Shown here: positions 1 through 9,072 of the stretch, in pieces
How positions within the stretch are numbered: the first letter of the stretch is position 1
Layout of the letters: every line of letters begins with the position of its first letter
NCBI GenBank assembly: GCA_001464455.1
Contig: LNEI01000016.1
Location: forward strand, 124,001-188,000
DNA: 64,000 nucleotides
Direction of reading: 5' to 3'
From: Acidobacteria bacterium Ga0077534
GTDB lineage: Bacteria; Acidobacteriota; Blastocatellia; Pyrinomonadales; Pyrinomonadaceae
Notes under the pieces: model-generated
What the model saw: only the letters and a program-made list of their open reading frames with translations
Databases searched by the model: none
What the model was told of the DNA's origin: nothing
Program-made: the position numbers and the translations under genes

Positions 1-1586
1 CGTGCCTGGGCGGCTTTTACTACGCCGAAGGTGTACTTCTGGCCGGGTACGGGAAGGTCGATCGCGTCGTCCGATGTTATTTGCAGAAATACGCCGTTGT
101 TGGCCCCGCCCTTGTATGCCTGGCCGGTTGAGTGAAGAAAACGCGGGCCGAAGCCGAGACAGGTAGCTGCACCCGTACGGTTTAGGATCGATATGCGGAT
201 CACGGAAAGTTGTTTCTCCGTTTCCTCATTCATTTCAACGTACCCGAGCAATCCGAAATAGTCACCTGTTTTGATATTTTCGACGTGAGCATTGAGCAGG
301 TTAGCGAGTGACACCTCGCCGACTGCTGAAAGGAGTTCCGCCGCGTATTTCTCGCCGGTAAAGAACGACACGCCGTCTTCTGAATAGAACGATTTCTCCT
401 CGGGCAGTGAACCCGTTCGTTCGTATTCGTCGGTTATTTTGCGGGCCTCGATCTTGGCAGACTCGACGTCGGGCTGGTCGAAAGGGTTGATGCCCATGAC
501 CGCTCCGGCGACGGCGGTAGCAAATTCCCAGCGGAAAAATTCCTGACCGAGATCGCCGATAGAATTCAGCTCGATCCGCACGGCCGGGTGCCCGGCTGCG
601 GTCACCGAGTCGTATTGCTCGTCAAGGCCACTGTTTCCCGCGACGGAGACAAATGCGAATATGCGATCGTCGCCGTATTTATCAGCGGGCAGAGCCGGCT
701 CGCGGTCGACTGGGATGATCGCAACGCCATTTTTACCGGTCGATTCGGCGACGAGCTGTTCGAGCCAAGCCCCTACATCGCGGATCTCGGCGGTCGTGAA
801 TATCGTCAGCTTATCGCGGCCGCTTGCGTGACAGGCACCAAGGATCAGGCCGAGGTGGGCGGCGTCGTTCGCTGCCGGATCTTCGTTGCGGCACGCGTCG
901 ACCATTTTCGCGGCGCTTTGCAGAAAGGCTTCAACATCGATGCCCATCGCCGCGGCGGCGGTCATTCCAAATGCCGAAAGTGCCGAAAAGCGGCCGCCGA
1001 TCTCGGGTTTGCCGTAGATGATGTGGCGAAATCCGTCGGCTTTGGCGACCTGCTCCATCCTGGAGCCAGGATCGGTGATCGCGATGAACTGCCGGCCGGC
1101 ATTTTCGCCGCCCACTTTTTGCGAAAGCCGATCGAAGAAATACTGCTTGAAGCAGTTGGGTTCAAGTGTTGAGCCGGACTTGCTTGCGACGATGAAGAGC
1201 GTCTTTTCGAGGTCGAGTTTGTCTTCGACGGCCTTGACCTGAGCAGGAACGGTCGAGTCGAGGATGTGAAAATTCGGTTTGCCGAATGTCATCGCCAAAA
1301 CCTCTGGACACAGCGACGATCCGCCCATTCCCATTAGCAGAACATCCGTAAAGCCAGCCGAAGCTATATCAGCTTGCAAGTCGCGATAGCTTTCGACGAG
1401 CGCAAGTTGTTCCTCGACGACGTGTAGCCATCCGAGCCATTGCGCCTCGTCGGCGTTGGTCCAGACCGAAGCGTCCTTTGCCCAAAGTCTCGACACTTTG
1501 CCCTCGGACCGCCAATCGTCGATCTTGGCTTTTACGGAATCCCCGATCGCCGTAGGAAGATGGTATTCGAACGTGTTTATACTCAT
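1..1586 (-). CDS. pgi: Glucose-6-phosphate isomerase (3' end outside window)
   Basis: Interconverts glucose-6-phosphate and fructose-6-phosphate in cytoplasmic glycolysis and gluconeogenesis. The reverse frame is open from ATG at 1586 (MSINTFEYHLP) to the window edge, so the ORF track misses it. Visible motifs: GMGGSSLCPEV near residue 84 (phosphosugar-binding loop), ASKSGSTLEPN near 134, and NPFDQPDVESAK near 363, which matches the second PGI signature (FDQ-x-GVE-x2-K) with Asp in place of Gly. A TGA lies directly before the ATG in the same frame, which fixes the start. At more than 528 residues it is longer than Bacillus-type PGI. It resembles, from memory, the PGI module that some bacteria fuse to transaldolase, but no transaldolase precedes it here. 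The C-terminus is not seen. Confidence 0.9.
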   Translation of the reverse strand, partial: MSINTFEYHLPTAIGDSVKAKIDDWRSEGKVSRLWAKDASVWTNADEAQWLGWLHVVEEQLALVESYRDLQADIASAGFTDVLLMGMGGSSLCPEVLAMTFGKPNFHILDSTVPAQVKAVEDKLDLEKTLFIVASKSGSTLEPNCFKQYFFDRLSQKVGGENAGRQFIAITDPGSRMEQVAKADGFRHIIYGKPEIGGRFSALSAFGMTAAAAMGIDVEAFLQSAAKMVDACRNEDPAANDAAHLGLILGACHASGRDKLTIFTTAEIRDVGAWLEQLVAESTGKNGVAIIPVDREPALPADKYGDDRIFAFVSVAGNSGLDEQYDSVTAAGHPAVRIELNSIGDLGQEFFRWEFATAVAGAVMGINPFDQPDVESAKIEARKITDEYERTGSLPEEKSFYSEDGVSFFTGEKYAAELLSAVGEVSLANLLNAHVENIKTGDYFGLLGYVEMNEETEKQLSVIRISILNRTGAATCLGFGPRFLHSTGQAYKGGANNGVFLQITSDDAIDLPVPGQKYTFGVVKAAQA

Positions 1587-1703
1587 TCAACAATTCTCAC
1601 GCAAACCGAAATGCAAATCAATGGGTGGGACGCAGCAACAGGCGGCAACTGAGATAAGTCTATTAAATCCAATGAAATACCGAAATCATTACGCCCTTCG
1701 TCC

Positions 1704-1754
1704 CAGAAGTGTCCCACGGGTGTCCCACGCCTTTCGTGGGACAAATAACTTCTG
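1704..1754. repeat. Nested inverted repeat with GTCCCACG stem
   Basis: Outer arms CAGAAGT (1704-1710) and ACTTCTG (1748-1754) enclose a perfect 8-bp hairpin GTCCCACG / CGTGGGAC (1722-1729, 1735-1742, loop CCTTT). A direct copy of GTCCCACG also lies at 1711-1718. It could be an operator array or a structured leader for the pgi side. There is no T-run, so it is not a standard terminator. Confidence 0.55.
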
Positions 1755-2002
1755 TGATATGAACAGTTTACCGCCGTAAATCGGCTGAAAATCATGACTT
1801 TTCAAAAACTTTTTCTAGCCATTGTTTCACAGATCCAAAATCGCCTTTTTGACCCTCCATCAAACCTGCTACCACGCTAGTTGTCATTTACGCCGATTAT
1901 CATCAAGGCGAATGTGCAACGCGGTTGCAAGGATAGCACAAACTTCAGGATAAGTCAAGCGAAAATGTGCCTCAGGGAAAACTGCCTCGTGGGCAAGATG
2001 GA

Positions 2003-2046
2003 GTCCACGCAGAGTTCACTGAGAAGACGCAGATTCCGCGGAGACG
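2003..2046. repeat. Degenerate CACAGAG/ACGCAGA-type intergenic repeat
   Basis: The stretch contains CCACGCAGAG, CACTGAGAAG and ACGCAGATTCCGCGGAG in succession. These look like diverged units of the CACCACAGAGGCACAGAG family that is much clearer at 10389-10492 and 13912-13933. It is intergenic, just upstream of the TPR gene. Confidence 0.45.
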
Positions 2047-2090
2047 GGCCGTGTTCGGGGGGGTAAGAGGAAACCCGTGAGCATTTCTGT

Positions 2091-2096
2091 TAAAAT
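2091..2096 (+). promoter_or_regulatory. -10-like hexamer, possible leaderless start
   Basis: TAAAAT ends 7 nt before ATG 2104, so transcription would begin at or next to the start codon. No Shine-Dalgarno is present. The same geometry recurs at several other genes in the window. Confidence 0.4.
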
Positions 2097-2103
2097 CCGG
2101 GTC

Positions 2104-3003
2104 ATGAGATATGCAAGCTTGATCGCGGGTTTAGTGTTGGTTTTGTCCGTTCATGTTTCTGGCCAGTCGTGTGCGGATAGGGCGAAAGAGGTTGCTCCGG
2201 TGATGACGAACGCGGTCGGGTTCGAGCATTCGAAGAATCTCGAGATCGCGGCGCGGAATTATGTCGCGGAGTCCACCGCCGATAATCTGATCTGGTATGC
2301 GCGGCGAAAGGGTTATCTTGGCAAATACAAGGACGCGATCGATTCGCTGACGATCGGGATGACCAAGTTTCCGAATGACGCACGGCTCTACCGCCATCGT
2401 GGGCATCGGTATCTGACACTTCGATGTTTTGACGATGCGATCAAAGACTTTGAAAAAGCCGCGAAGTTGGTGAAAGGAAAACCCGATGAGATCGAACCGG
2501 ACGGTATGCCCAACCCGAGGAATATTCCGACCAGTACGCTGCAATCGAACATCTGGTACCACCTCGGACTCGCTTACTACGTGAAAGGCAATTTTAAGAA
2601 AGCCATCGATGCCTACAAAGAGGCGATGAAGGTCTCGAAGAATAATGACATGCTGGCTGCGACGACGCACTGGTACTATATGACGCTGCGGCGAAGTCAG
2701 AAGCCGGTCGACGCGGGACGGCTGCTCGAACCGATCAATGGCGATTTTGAGGTGATCGAGAATGAAGATTATCTAAAACTCCTCCGCCTCTATCGCGGCG
2801 AAGTTAAGCCTGAGATGCTGGTCGAGGCTCTAGGAGAGCAAGCAGAAACGCTCGGTAACGCATCGCTCGGATACGGCCTCGGAGCGTGGTATCTCTACAA
2901 CGGCGACAGCGTTCGGGCGAAGAATATTTTCCGCAAGATCACAAGCGGAAACCAATGGGCCAGCTTCGGCTACATCGCGGCCGAGGCTGAGCTGAATCGA
3001 TAG
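2104..3003 (+). CDS. Secreted TPR-repeat protein
   Basis: A 299-residue exported protein with a signal peptide (MRYASLIAGLVLVLSVHVSGQ) followed by TPR-like helical repeats. Examples are the region around KDAIDSLTIGMTKFPNDARLY and the better match around AYYVKGNFKKAIDAYKEAMK. TPRs usually scaffold protein contacts; no catalytic motif is visible. The ORF track starts at GTG 2077, but ATG 2104 is preferred because it begins the signal peptide and has a -10-like TAAAAT 7 nt upstream. The next gene is another secreted TPR protein 72 nt downstream, so they may be co-expressed. The specific function is unknown. Confidence 0.8.
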   Translation: MRYASLIAGLVLVLSVHVSGQSCADRAKEVAPVMTNAVGFEHSKNLEIAARNYVAESTADNLIWYARRKGYLGKYKDAIDSLTIGMTKFPNDARLYRHRGHRYLTLRCFDDAIKDFEKAAKLVKGKPDEIEPDGMPNPRNIPTSTLQSNIWYHLGLAYYVKGNFKKAIDAYKEAMKVSKNNDMLAATTHWYYMTLRRSQKPVDAGRLLEPINGDFEVIENEDYLKLLRLYRGEVKPEMLVEALGEQAETLGNASLGYGLGAWYLYNGDSVRAKNIFRKITSGNQWASFGYIAAEAELNR

Positions 3004-3075
3004 GATTTCAATTTCAAATTCCCGAAAAGATCGATCTTGAACAAGTCGCCGGGCACCGGTAAAAAGATCTCTACT

Positions 3076-4275
3076 ATGTTAAGACTCTTAGTTTCGCTAT
3101 CTGCCGCGATCATTTTTGCGGGATCTGCTTTCAGCCAGAACGCTGCTCAGCTGCTCGCTCAGTGCTCTGCCGAATATGGCGCGGGAAGATTTTCCGAGGC
3201 GGTGTCGCGATGTACCGAGGTTTTGAAGGCCAGTCCGGGTTCGGTCGCGGCGTTGCAGATCCGAGCCGCGGCGAATGAGAAACGTGCATGGTATAGCGCA
3301 GCGATAGCGGACTATTCGACGCTGATCCGCCTGACCAATGGTTCACCGGTCTATCTATTTTTCCGGGCGGAGCTTCATCGCAAAACGATCGCTCATCAAA
3401 AAGCGATCGCGGATTACACCGACCTGGTAACGCGTGAACCTAACGGGTCTCTTGCAGCAAAGGCTTTTTTCGGGCGCGGCCTCTCGAACGACCAGATCGG
3501 CCGGAAAGATCAGGCTCAGGATGATTATCGAAGGGCAGTAGGACTTGATCCGCAGTTGAGCGAGGCTCGGGCAAAGATCGTCTACCCGTTTGGCGATATG
3601 ACCATTACCGAGGCGGCGGATAACATCATACCCGGCATACCGCCATCGGCAACGCCGTCAACGCGAGCCTCACAGCCAAAAGTCGTGCCGATGCCAGCTC
3701 CGGCTACCCGGAATCGGCCAGTAACACCGCTGCCGCTAACCGTCGCTAAGACGCCGCCGGCTAAGAAATTGCTACCCGAACGGCAGCCGACGAAGCCCGA
3801 AGATGAGCGGTTCGAACAGGTCGTAACGTGGCGGGAGAGACGCGTGAAACCAACTCCTGACGATATCGTTTGGGCGTCAGCGTATATTTTTCAACAAGTA
3901 AATTACTGGAAGAATCGAGACACGGGCGATGCGCAGACCGCCGAGGCTATCGGCCGCCTATATAGCGAACATAGCCGAGTTCGGCTTGCTCTTTCCGATT
4001 TCAAGGGTGCAGTTGCAGACCTGACGACATGTCTGCAGTACGCTCCGGGGAATTTGTACTGTATGGTCTATCGCGTTTACGCAAACCTAAACGCTCGAAA
4101 CGATGCGGCGGCGCTAGCGGAGGCGAACAGGATCGTCGAATTGGAGCCGAAATGGCCGTTCGGTTTCATGGCACGGGCGAAGGTCCATTGCCTGATGGGC
4201 AACAAGTTGCTGGCGGCAGCCGACGAGAAAAGATCGCTTTCGTTCGGCGGAGCCGTCGCTGAACCCTGCAAGTAA
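3076..4275 (+). CDS. Secreted TPR-repeat protein with Pro-rich linker
   Basis: A 399-residue protein with signal peptide MLRLLVSLSAAIIFAGSAFSQ. Its N-terminal half has TPR-like units (EYGAGRFSEAVSRCTEVLKA, and RKDQAQDDYRRAVGLDPQ). A proline, alanine and threonine-rich linker follows at about residues 190-245, then a second TPR block near the C-terminus (FKGAVADLTTCLQYAPGN). The track opens at TTG 3037, but ATG 3076 starts directly at the hydrophobic signal sequence and is preferred. It is convergent with the M1-type peptidase, with only 38 nt between the stops. It is probably a periplasmic or outer-membrane scaffold of unknown partner. Confidence 0.78.
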   Translation: MLRLLVSLSAAIIFAGSAFSQNAAQLLAQCSAEYGAGRFSEAVSRCTEVLKASPGSVAALQIRAAANEKRAWYSAAIADYSTLIRLTNGSPVYLFFRAELHRKTIAHQKAIADYTDLVTREPNGSLAAKAFFGRGLSNDQIGRKDQAQDDYRRAVGLDPQLSEARAKIVYPFGDMTITEAADNIIPGIPPSATPSTRASQPKVVPMPAPATRNRPVTPLPLTVAKTPPAKKLLPERQPTKPEDERFEQVVTWRERRVKPTPDDIVWASAYIFQQVNYWKNRDTGDAQTAEAIGRLYSEHSRVRLALSDFKGAVADLTTCLQYAPGNLYCMVYRVYANLNARNDAAALAEANRIVELEPKWPFGFMARAKVHCLMGNKLLAAADEKRSLSFGGAVAEPCK

Positions 4276-4313
4276 GCCGAGGCTGAGTTTTCACGGTAGA
4301 GCCAGCGAGACGG

Positions 4314-6692
4314 TTATTGCTGTTTGACATCCACTTTGTCAGTAATTATCCATTTTTGAGGATCGATCTCGACCTTGCTTGGCTTACGGGGCAGCTTGAT
4401 CTGAAACGCCGTTTTCGGCCCGAAAGCGGCGATCGAACCGTTTGCGACCGCATCTCCGCCAAAACCGAACGAGATTGGTACCGGCATGAACCATTTATCG
4501 TCGACCCCTTCCTGAAATACATTCCCTGCGATCATAACCGATCCATCGGGATTGTTCGTGAACGAATACTCGACCCGATAGGACGGCATTTCCGTGCCCT
4601 GTACCCATTGCCTGAAAAACCAGTCGAGATTTTTCATCTGATACTTTTGCCCTATCGGCGAGCGGGCAAAGTATTCGCCCGCGACCTGTCGAAAATCGTC
4701 GGTCGACGCCGACTTGTTGCGGTAACGGTCGGTAAAGTCCCGCATCATTGCCTTGAACGCCTTGTCATCGCCGGTGGCCGGATCGCTCAGTAGGTAATGG
4801 ACCATTCTGAGGACCAGCGCACCCTTGCTGTAAATGAGAGCCTGATAAGCACCGATGGTCTTGGTCGTCGAAACTCTGTGCCCCAGAACCAGCGGCCCGA
4901 CGTCATTGAGCCTTCCGGTTCCAACACCGGTGATCGTTCGCGGCGGTTGCTTCAGCGAACTACGCATCTCGTCGAGCAGCTCACGGCCGGAACCCTTTCC
5001 GTCTCGCAGAGACGTGTACATCAGGCCCGAGTATTCGGCAAACCCCTCGCTCAGCCATTGATCGCGGTACGATCGCCACGAAACGATATTTCCCCACCAC
5101 TGATGAGCAGTTTCGTGCGAGATGAATGCAAAGGTATATTTGCTGCTCCGGTCCGTCGGCGGGATCATGAGCATCGAGGGAAACCCCTGTCCGAAACCGT
5201 ATGGGTGAAATGTCGCACTATAGCTGTCGTACGGATACGCTCCGAACAGCGCATTAAAATACCGGACGCTATTGTTAAGCTCGGCGAGGATAAAGTCCTC
5301 TTTGATCGCCGCGACTGCACCTGAGATCGAGTTGAACTCCAACGGTATCGCCTTGTCGGAATTTTCGAATTTGACCGTCTCGGAATGTCGCTGCCAGGGG
5401 CCGAGGGCGAACGTTATAAGCGCGACAGGGTGCGACATCGAGTATTTTGTCTGTCGAACATTCTTGTCCTCAGGAAAGTCCGTTTCAGCGGTCCGGACGC
5501 CGATGCTTGCTACCTTAAGGTTTTTAGGGTGCAGATAAGTCAGTGAATAGGTAGAGCGGTCTAGATAGCCGTGACGCGGGTACCAGGCTTGATTACTTCG
5601 CGGGTATGAAGTGCCGTTGATGCCTTCGCCCTGACGCAGGAAATCGCCTTCGGCATCTATCTCAAGTTCGAGTGACTGGCCCTTGGCGGCTGGCTTTGGT
5701 AGGAACACGGTAAATCCGCCTTCTCTTTCTTCCTGTACATGCTCGATGGTGGCTCCACCCAAGCGCACGGCCTGCACCCGCATCTGTTTTTTCTGACGGT
5801 CTTCGGCGGACAGCGATTCTCCGATAGAGAAAGATATCGCGGTGAGGTCATTCGACAGCGGCAGCATCCGCATGCGTGTACGGATAGACAATTTGTCCTT
5901 TGGCGAGCGGAGGTCGACGGTCATGTCGTGATGCTCGACGTCAACCTGATCGTGTGCGTCGGAGTACGCTGCCACCCCTTTGGCATAATCGTCCTCGCCG
6001 TAAAACGCCATCAAGACCTCAGGGCCATACATCCCTTCGCGATAGAGCAGTCCTCTCTCACCGCCGTTGATAGTGAAGTACAAAGTCGGCAGGCGGTAGT
6101 GAGGATCGAAAATATATTCGAGATCGTCGATCTTTCCGCCATCGAAATAGGCGTAGAAAAATCCCCGATCTTCTCGGTTTACAACGGACATCATGAGGCG
6201 CGAAGCAAGGTTTGCTCCGGTTGCCCTGAGCAAGCGGTCATTGATCTCGCCAGCAAGTTTTACGGCTTGCGGCGGAGCCTGGCCCTTTTGTATCTGCGAC
6301 CCGATCAATGCGGCGGTGTCGTCAGTAAAGCGCAGCGTCGCCGTCGAAAAATCTGTGGTGACCGAATCGGCTTTGATCAGTCGCCGCAGGTTTGCCCGCT
6401 CGAAATCACTCGGCGGCACCTCGGCTTTCATAGTTCCATTGCCGACAAAGATGGCTCCGGTTATCTTGCCGTCGATGGGCGCCGCCAGATGAAACGTGCC
6501 GTTAAAGGTCATTACGACGCGGTCACGCTTGATCGTGAGATCGGACACAGTGACGGTATCGCCGCCCAGTTCGAAGGCCTTTAGCTTGTTGTAGAGTGCT
6601 AGCCCGGATGACTGAGCGTGGGTGAGCGACGAAGCAAGGATAATGAAAAAGATCGCGGCAAGTGAGCGGACGAAAACTGCGGAAGAAAACAT
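4314..6692 (-). CDS. Secreted M1-family-like metallopeptidase
   Basis: A 792-residue zinc metallopeptidase homologue exported through a signal peptide (MFSSAVFVRSLAAIFFIILASSLTHAQ). The gluzincin core is clear: HETAHQWWG near residue 524 supplies two zinc His and the catalytic Glu, and EGFAEYSG about 20 residues later supplies the third ligand. A YSKGALVL segment holds the likely transition-state Tyr. The GxMEN exopeptidase motif expected upstream is absent: the equivalent position reads GFGQGFPSM, lacking the Glu that binds the substrate amino terminus in classical aminopeptidases. It may therefore have altered specificity. The N-terminal ~250 residues are beta-rich and not recognised. A GAGG-like Shine-Dalgarno lies 9 nt before the ATG. 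It is divergent from the TPR gene at 6828. Confidence 0.87.
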   Translation of the reverse strand: MFSSAVFVRSLAAIFFIILASSLTHAQSSGLALYNKLKAFELGGDTVTVSDLTIKRDRVVMTFNGTFHLAAPIDGKITGAIFVGNGTMKAEVPPSDFERANLRRLIKADSVTTDFSTATLRFTDDTAALIGSQIQKGQAPPQAVKLAGEINDRLLRATGANLASRLMMSVVNREDRGFFYAYFDGGKIDDLEYIFDPHYRLPTLYFTINGGERGLLYREGMYGPEVLMAFYGEDDYAKGVAAYSDAHDQVDVEHHDMTVDLRSPKDKLSIRTRMRMLPLSNDLTAISFSIGESLSAEDRQKKQMRVQAVRLGGATIEHVQEEREGGFTVFLPKPAAKGQSLELEIDAEGDFLRQGEGINGTSYPRSNQAWYPRHGYLDRSTYSLTYLHPKNLKVASIGVRTAETDFPEDKNVRQTKYSMSHPVALITFALGPWQRHSETVKFENSDKAIPLEFNSISGAVAAIKEDFILAELNNSVRYFNALFGAYPYDSYSATFHPYGFGQGFPSMLMIPPTDRSSKYTFAFISHETAHQWWGNIVSWRSYRDQWLSEGFAEYSGLMYTSLRDGKGSGRELLDEMRSSLKQPPRTITGVGTGRLNDVGPLVLGHRVSTTKTIGAYQALIYSKGALVLRMVHYLLSDPATGDDKAFKAMMRDFTDRYRNKSASTDDFRQVAGEYFARSPIGQKYQMKNLDWFFRQWVQGTEMPSYRVEYSFTNNPDGSVMIAGNVFQEGVDDKWFMPVPISFGFGGDAVANGSIAAFGPKTAFQIKLPRKPSKVEIDPQKWIITDKVDVKQQ

Positions 6693-6827
6693 TTCGTATA
6701 ACCTCTTTTGCTAAATGTTACTACAGACGAAAGCCGCGAAGCTATTGTTTTTTCTAAGGATCCGCAAGCGAGTCGGCTTTCGCTAAAACTTGGTTCGATG
6801 GTAACCTGACCTCCGAGGCTTATTAAC

Positions 6828-8411
6828 ATGAAAAAGTTCTTCAGATCCGTACTCGTCGCGGTGTCTTTAGCGGCTACGATTGCTGCTCAGCACGCTGATC
6901 ACAAAGCACCCGAAACGTCACCTGCTGCAAAGCCCATCGAACTCGTAAAGACCGATGCGATCAGCCATCGGAAGGTGGCGACGTCGAATAAGCAGGCACA
7001 GGCCTTTTTTGACCAGGGATTGACGCTGTATTACGCGTTCAATGACGGTGATGCTGTTCGGTCATTTCGGCGGGCGGCGGAGCTTGATCCGAAGCTGGCG
7101 ATGGCCCATTGGGGAATTGCTCTCGCGGCGTATCCGCGTGGGACGGGCGGCGGAAATCCTGGCGATGCGAAACGAATGAAAGAGGCACGCGATGCCTTAA
7201 AGATGGCGATGTCGCTGCCTGCTCCGCCATCAGATCGGGTCTACATCGAGGCGCTCGCAAAACTGCTGCCCGACGAAGCCGGTTACAACAGAAAGAACGC
7301 CGAGGATGCCTATCGCGAGGCGATGAAGCCGATCTACGAGGCTTCGCCGCGGGATGCGGACGCTGCCGCTCTTTATGCGCTGAGCATATTTTACTCGGCC
7401 GGGTATTCGAACTGGACTCGGGATGGCGAGCCGGTCGGACGATGGCCCGAGATGCTGGCCGTGATCGAGGCCGGACTGAAGATTCATCCGAAACACGTCG
7501 GCCTGACGCACACATATATTCACGGAGTCGAAGAATCGTGGCAGCCTGAGCGGGCGTTGGCGGCGGCCGATACCCTTCGCGGGCAAAAGATATTTATTCC
7601 GTCGTTTGGCCATCTTGTTCACATGCCCGCACATATCTATGTGCGAACGGGGAATTTCCAAAAGTCGGTCGAATCCAATGAAGAAACGGCCACGATGCCG
7701 ACCGACACTCTGTCGGAGGAATTCAAGATCTGGCATTACAATCATGTGCTGAATTTCCTGCTGTTTTCGTACGCGATGCAGGGGAATTCCAAGATGGTGT
7801 CGAACACGCTCGACAGGAAGTTTGGGTTTTATACCCCTCGATACTCTGACCAGCGGCCGCGGTATTGGGTCAGGTTCAAGCGTTGGAATGACATTTTAAC
7901 GGCTCCCGCTCCACCGGACGACAGTCGTCCCGAGACAAAAAGGGCCTGGACGTGGGCACGAGCCATGGCTTTGGCTGCGACCGGCGATGTTGCGAAAGCC
8001 GAGGCCGAAAGGTCGAAAGATCGAACCGACCCGAATCCATTGCGAAAAATAGATGACGCACGTATCGACGCGGCGATAGCTCGTAGCAAGGGCGAGAAGG
8101 CGAAGGAGATCGATCATTTAATGGATGCGGTCGATGCCGAAGACACCCTGCCATATTCCGAACCCCCGCTGTCGATCTCGCCCGTTAGGGAAAACCTCGG
8201 CGGGGCGTTGCTCAGAAATGGGGAGTACGTTCAAGCTGAAAAGGCGTTTCGCGAAGACCTTCGCCGAAATCCGGGTAGCGGACGTTCGCTGTTTGGCCTC
8301 GCGACCGCTCTTGAGAAACAAGGCAGGACTGCGGAAGCGGAGAAGGTGCGAAAACAGTTTGTCGAAGCGTGGAAATATGCTGACATCAAACTTACGATCG
8401 AGGATCTTTGA
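6828..8411 (+). CDS. Secreted TPR-repeat protein (527 aa)
   Basis: Begins MKKFFRSVLVAVSLAATIAAQ, a clear signal peptide, followed by a short His/Pro/Ala-rich stretch. TPR units are visible around residues 55-90 (FFDQGLTLYYAFNDGDAVRS, then RRAAELDPKLAMAHWGIALA) and at the C-terminus (LLRNGEYVQAEKAFREDLRR). Homologues in Acidobacteriota are usually annotated only as tetratricopeptide proteins. The middle contains His-rich segments (GLTHTYIHGVEE, FGHLVHMPAHIYVRTG) that could bind metal, although no protease motif is evident. It is divergent from the peptidase at 4314, sharing a 135-bp intergenic region. Confidence 0.82.
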   Translation: MKKFFRSVLVAVSLAATIAAQHADHKAPETSPAAKPIELVKTDAISHRKVATSNKQAQAFFDQGLTLYYAFNDGDAVRSFRRAAELDPKLAMAHWGIALAAYPRGTGGGNPGDAKRMKEARDALKMAMSLPAPPSDRVYIEALAKLLPDEAGYNRKNAEDAYREAMKPIYEASPRDADAAALYALSIFYSAGYSNWTRDGEPVGRWPEMLAVIEAGLKIHPKHVGLTHTYIHGVEESWQPERALAAADTLRGQKIFIPSFGHLVHMPAHIYVRTGNFQKSVESNEETATMPTDTLSEEFKIWHYNHVLNFLLFSYAMQGNSKMVSNTLDRKFGFYTPRYSDQRPRYWVRFKRWNDILTAPAPPDDSRPETKRAWTWARAMALAATGDVAKAEAERSKDRTDPNPLRKIDDARIDAAIARSKGEKAKEIDHLMDAVDAEDTLPYSEPPLSISPVRENLGGALLRNGEYVQAEKAFREDLRRNPGSGRSLFGLATALEKQGRTAEAEKVRKQFVEAWKYADIKLTIEDL

Positions 8412-8440
8412 TCTTGGTGGTGGGGTCAGTAATTCTTTAG

Positions 8441-8446
8441 TTTAAT
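8441..8446 (+). promoter_or_regulatory. -10-like hexamer, possible leaderless start
   Basis: TTTAAT ends exactly 7 nt before ATG 8454, with no Shine-Dalgarno between. It fits the recurrent leaderless arrangement seen in this window. Confidence 0.35.
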
Positions 8447-8453
8447 AACGCTT

Positions 8454-9029
8454 ATGATCAGATCTCGCATTTTAAGATCACTGGGAATATTCGCGGTCGC
8501 TTTCGTCGTTTCTACCTCTGTCTACGGGCAGGTTATGAACGCTGTCGAACTCGCTTCGCATGCCCGGGCGGCGGCACGTTCGTTATCGGACAACGGCGAA
8601 TATGAAGCGGCATTAAAGCTGCTAAATTCACTCGAGGCCGGTAGATATGAAGTCGGTGACGCCGCGATGCAGACGGCGGCGGCTAAGATACAGGGCGTAC
8701 TTACCGACAAGGGGCGTATCCTTATAAAACTCGGCCGATACACCGATGCGGATGCCGAGTTTTACCGGGCATTTGACGCAAACCTAGCTCTAGCAGAAAA
8801 AGATCTCAAGTATGTGCAGCAAAACGGCACGGGTGAAACGCCTGCCGCAGGCACGCGGTTGTGGGACGCATTTGTCTCCGCCTCAGGATCGGTGACCCGG
8901 GCCAAGGCCGTCATCGACCTCCGCGACGCTACGTTCATATTGTCGGGAGTCGCGCCAAAGCCCTTCGACGCCGCGAGAGTGGCAAAGTACGAGTCGTTGA
9001 AAAAGGGCGTGGCGAGGTTTATGCCGTGA
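8454..9029 (+). CDS. Small secreted protein of unknown function
   Basis: A 191-residue protein starting MIRSRILRSLGIFAVAFVVSTSVYGQ, a convincing signal peptide. The mature part is Ala-rich and helical (LASHARAAARSLSDNGEYEA, LLNSLEAGRY, LGRYTDADAEFYRAFDANL), which suggests one or two degenerate TPR hairpins rather than an enzyme. No conserved family is recognised. It follows the 527-residue TPR gene by 42 nt and precedes the aminotransferase by 43 nt, all on the same strand. Confidence 0.7.
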   Translation: MIRSRILRSLGIFAVAFVVSTSVYGQVMNAVELASHARAAARSLSDNGEYEAALKLLNSLEAGRYEVGDAAMQTAAAKIQGVLTDKGRILIKLGRYTDADAEFYRAFDANLALAEKDLKYVQQNGTGETPAAGTRLWDAFVSASGSVTRAKAVIDLRDATFILSGVAPKPFDAARVAKYESLKKGVARFMP

Positions 9030-9072
9030 TCGAAACGTTTAAGAGACGTGAATTTAAAAAAAGGTGAGAAAT

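Larger units (their letters stand above)
1587..2103. other. Gene-free stretch between pgi and a TPR gene
   Basis: About 517 bases between divergent genes. The short ORFs here have no recognisable product. It holds a nested inverted repeat (1704-1754), a degenerate CACAGAG/ACGCAGA-type repeat (about 2003-2046) and the -10-like hexamer of the next gene. Otherwise nothing is recognised. Confidence 0.6.

Noticed and set aside
5739-6584. 281-aa plus-strand ORF
   Set aside because: Shadow of the M1-type peptidase gene; no family features and no start signal.
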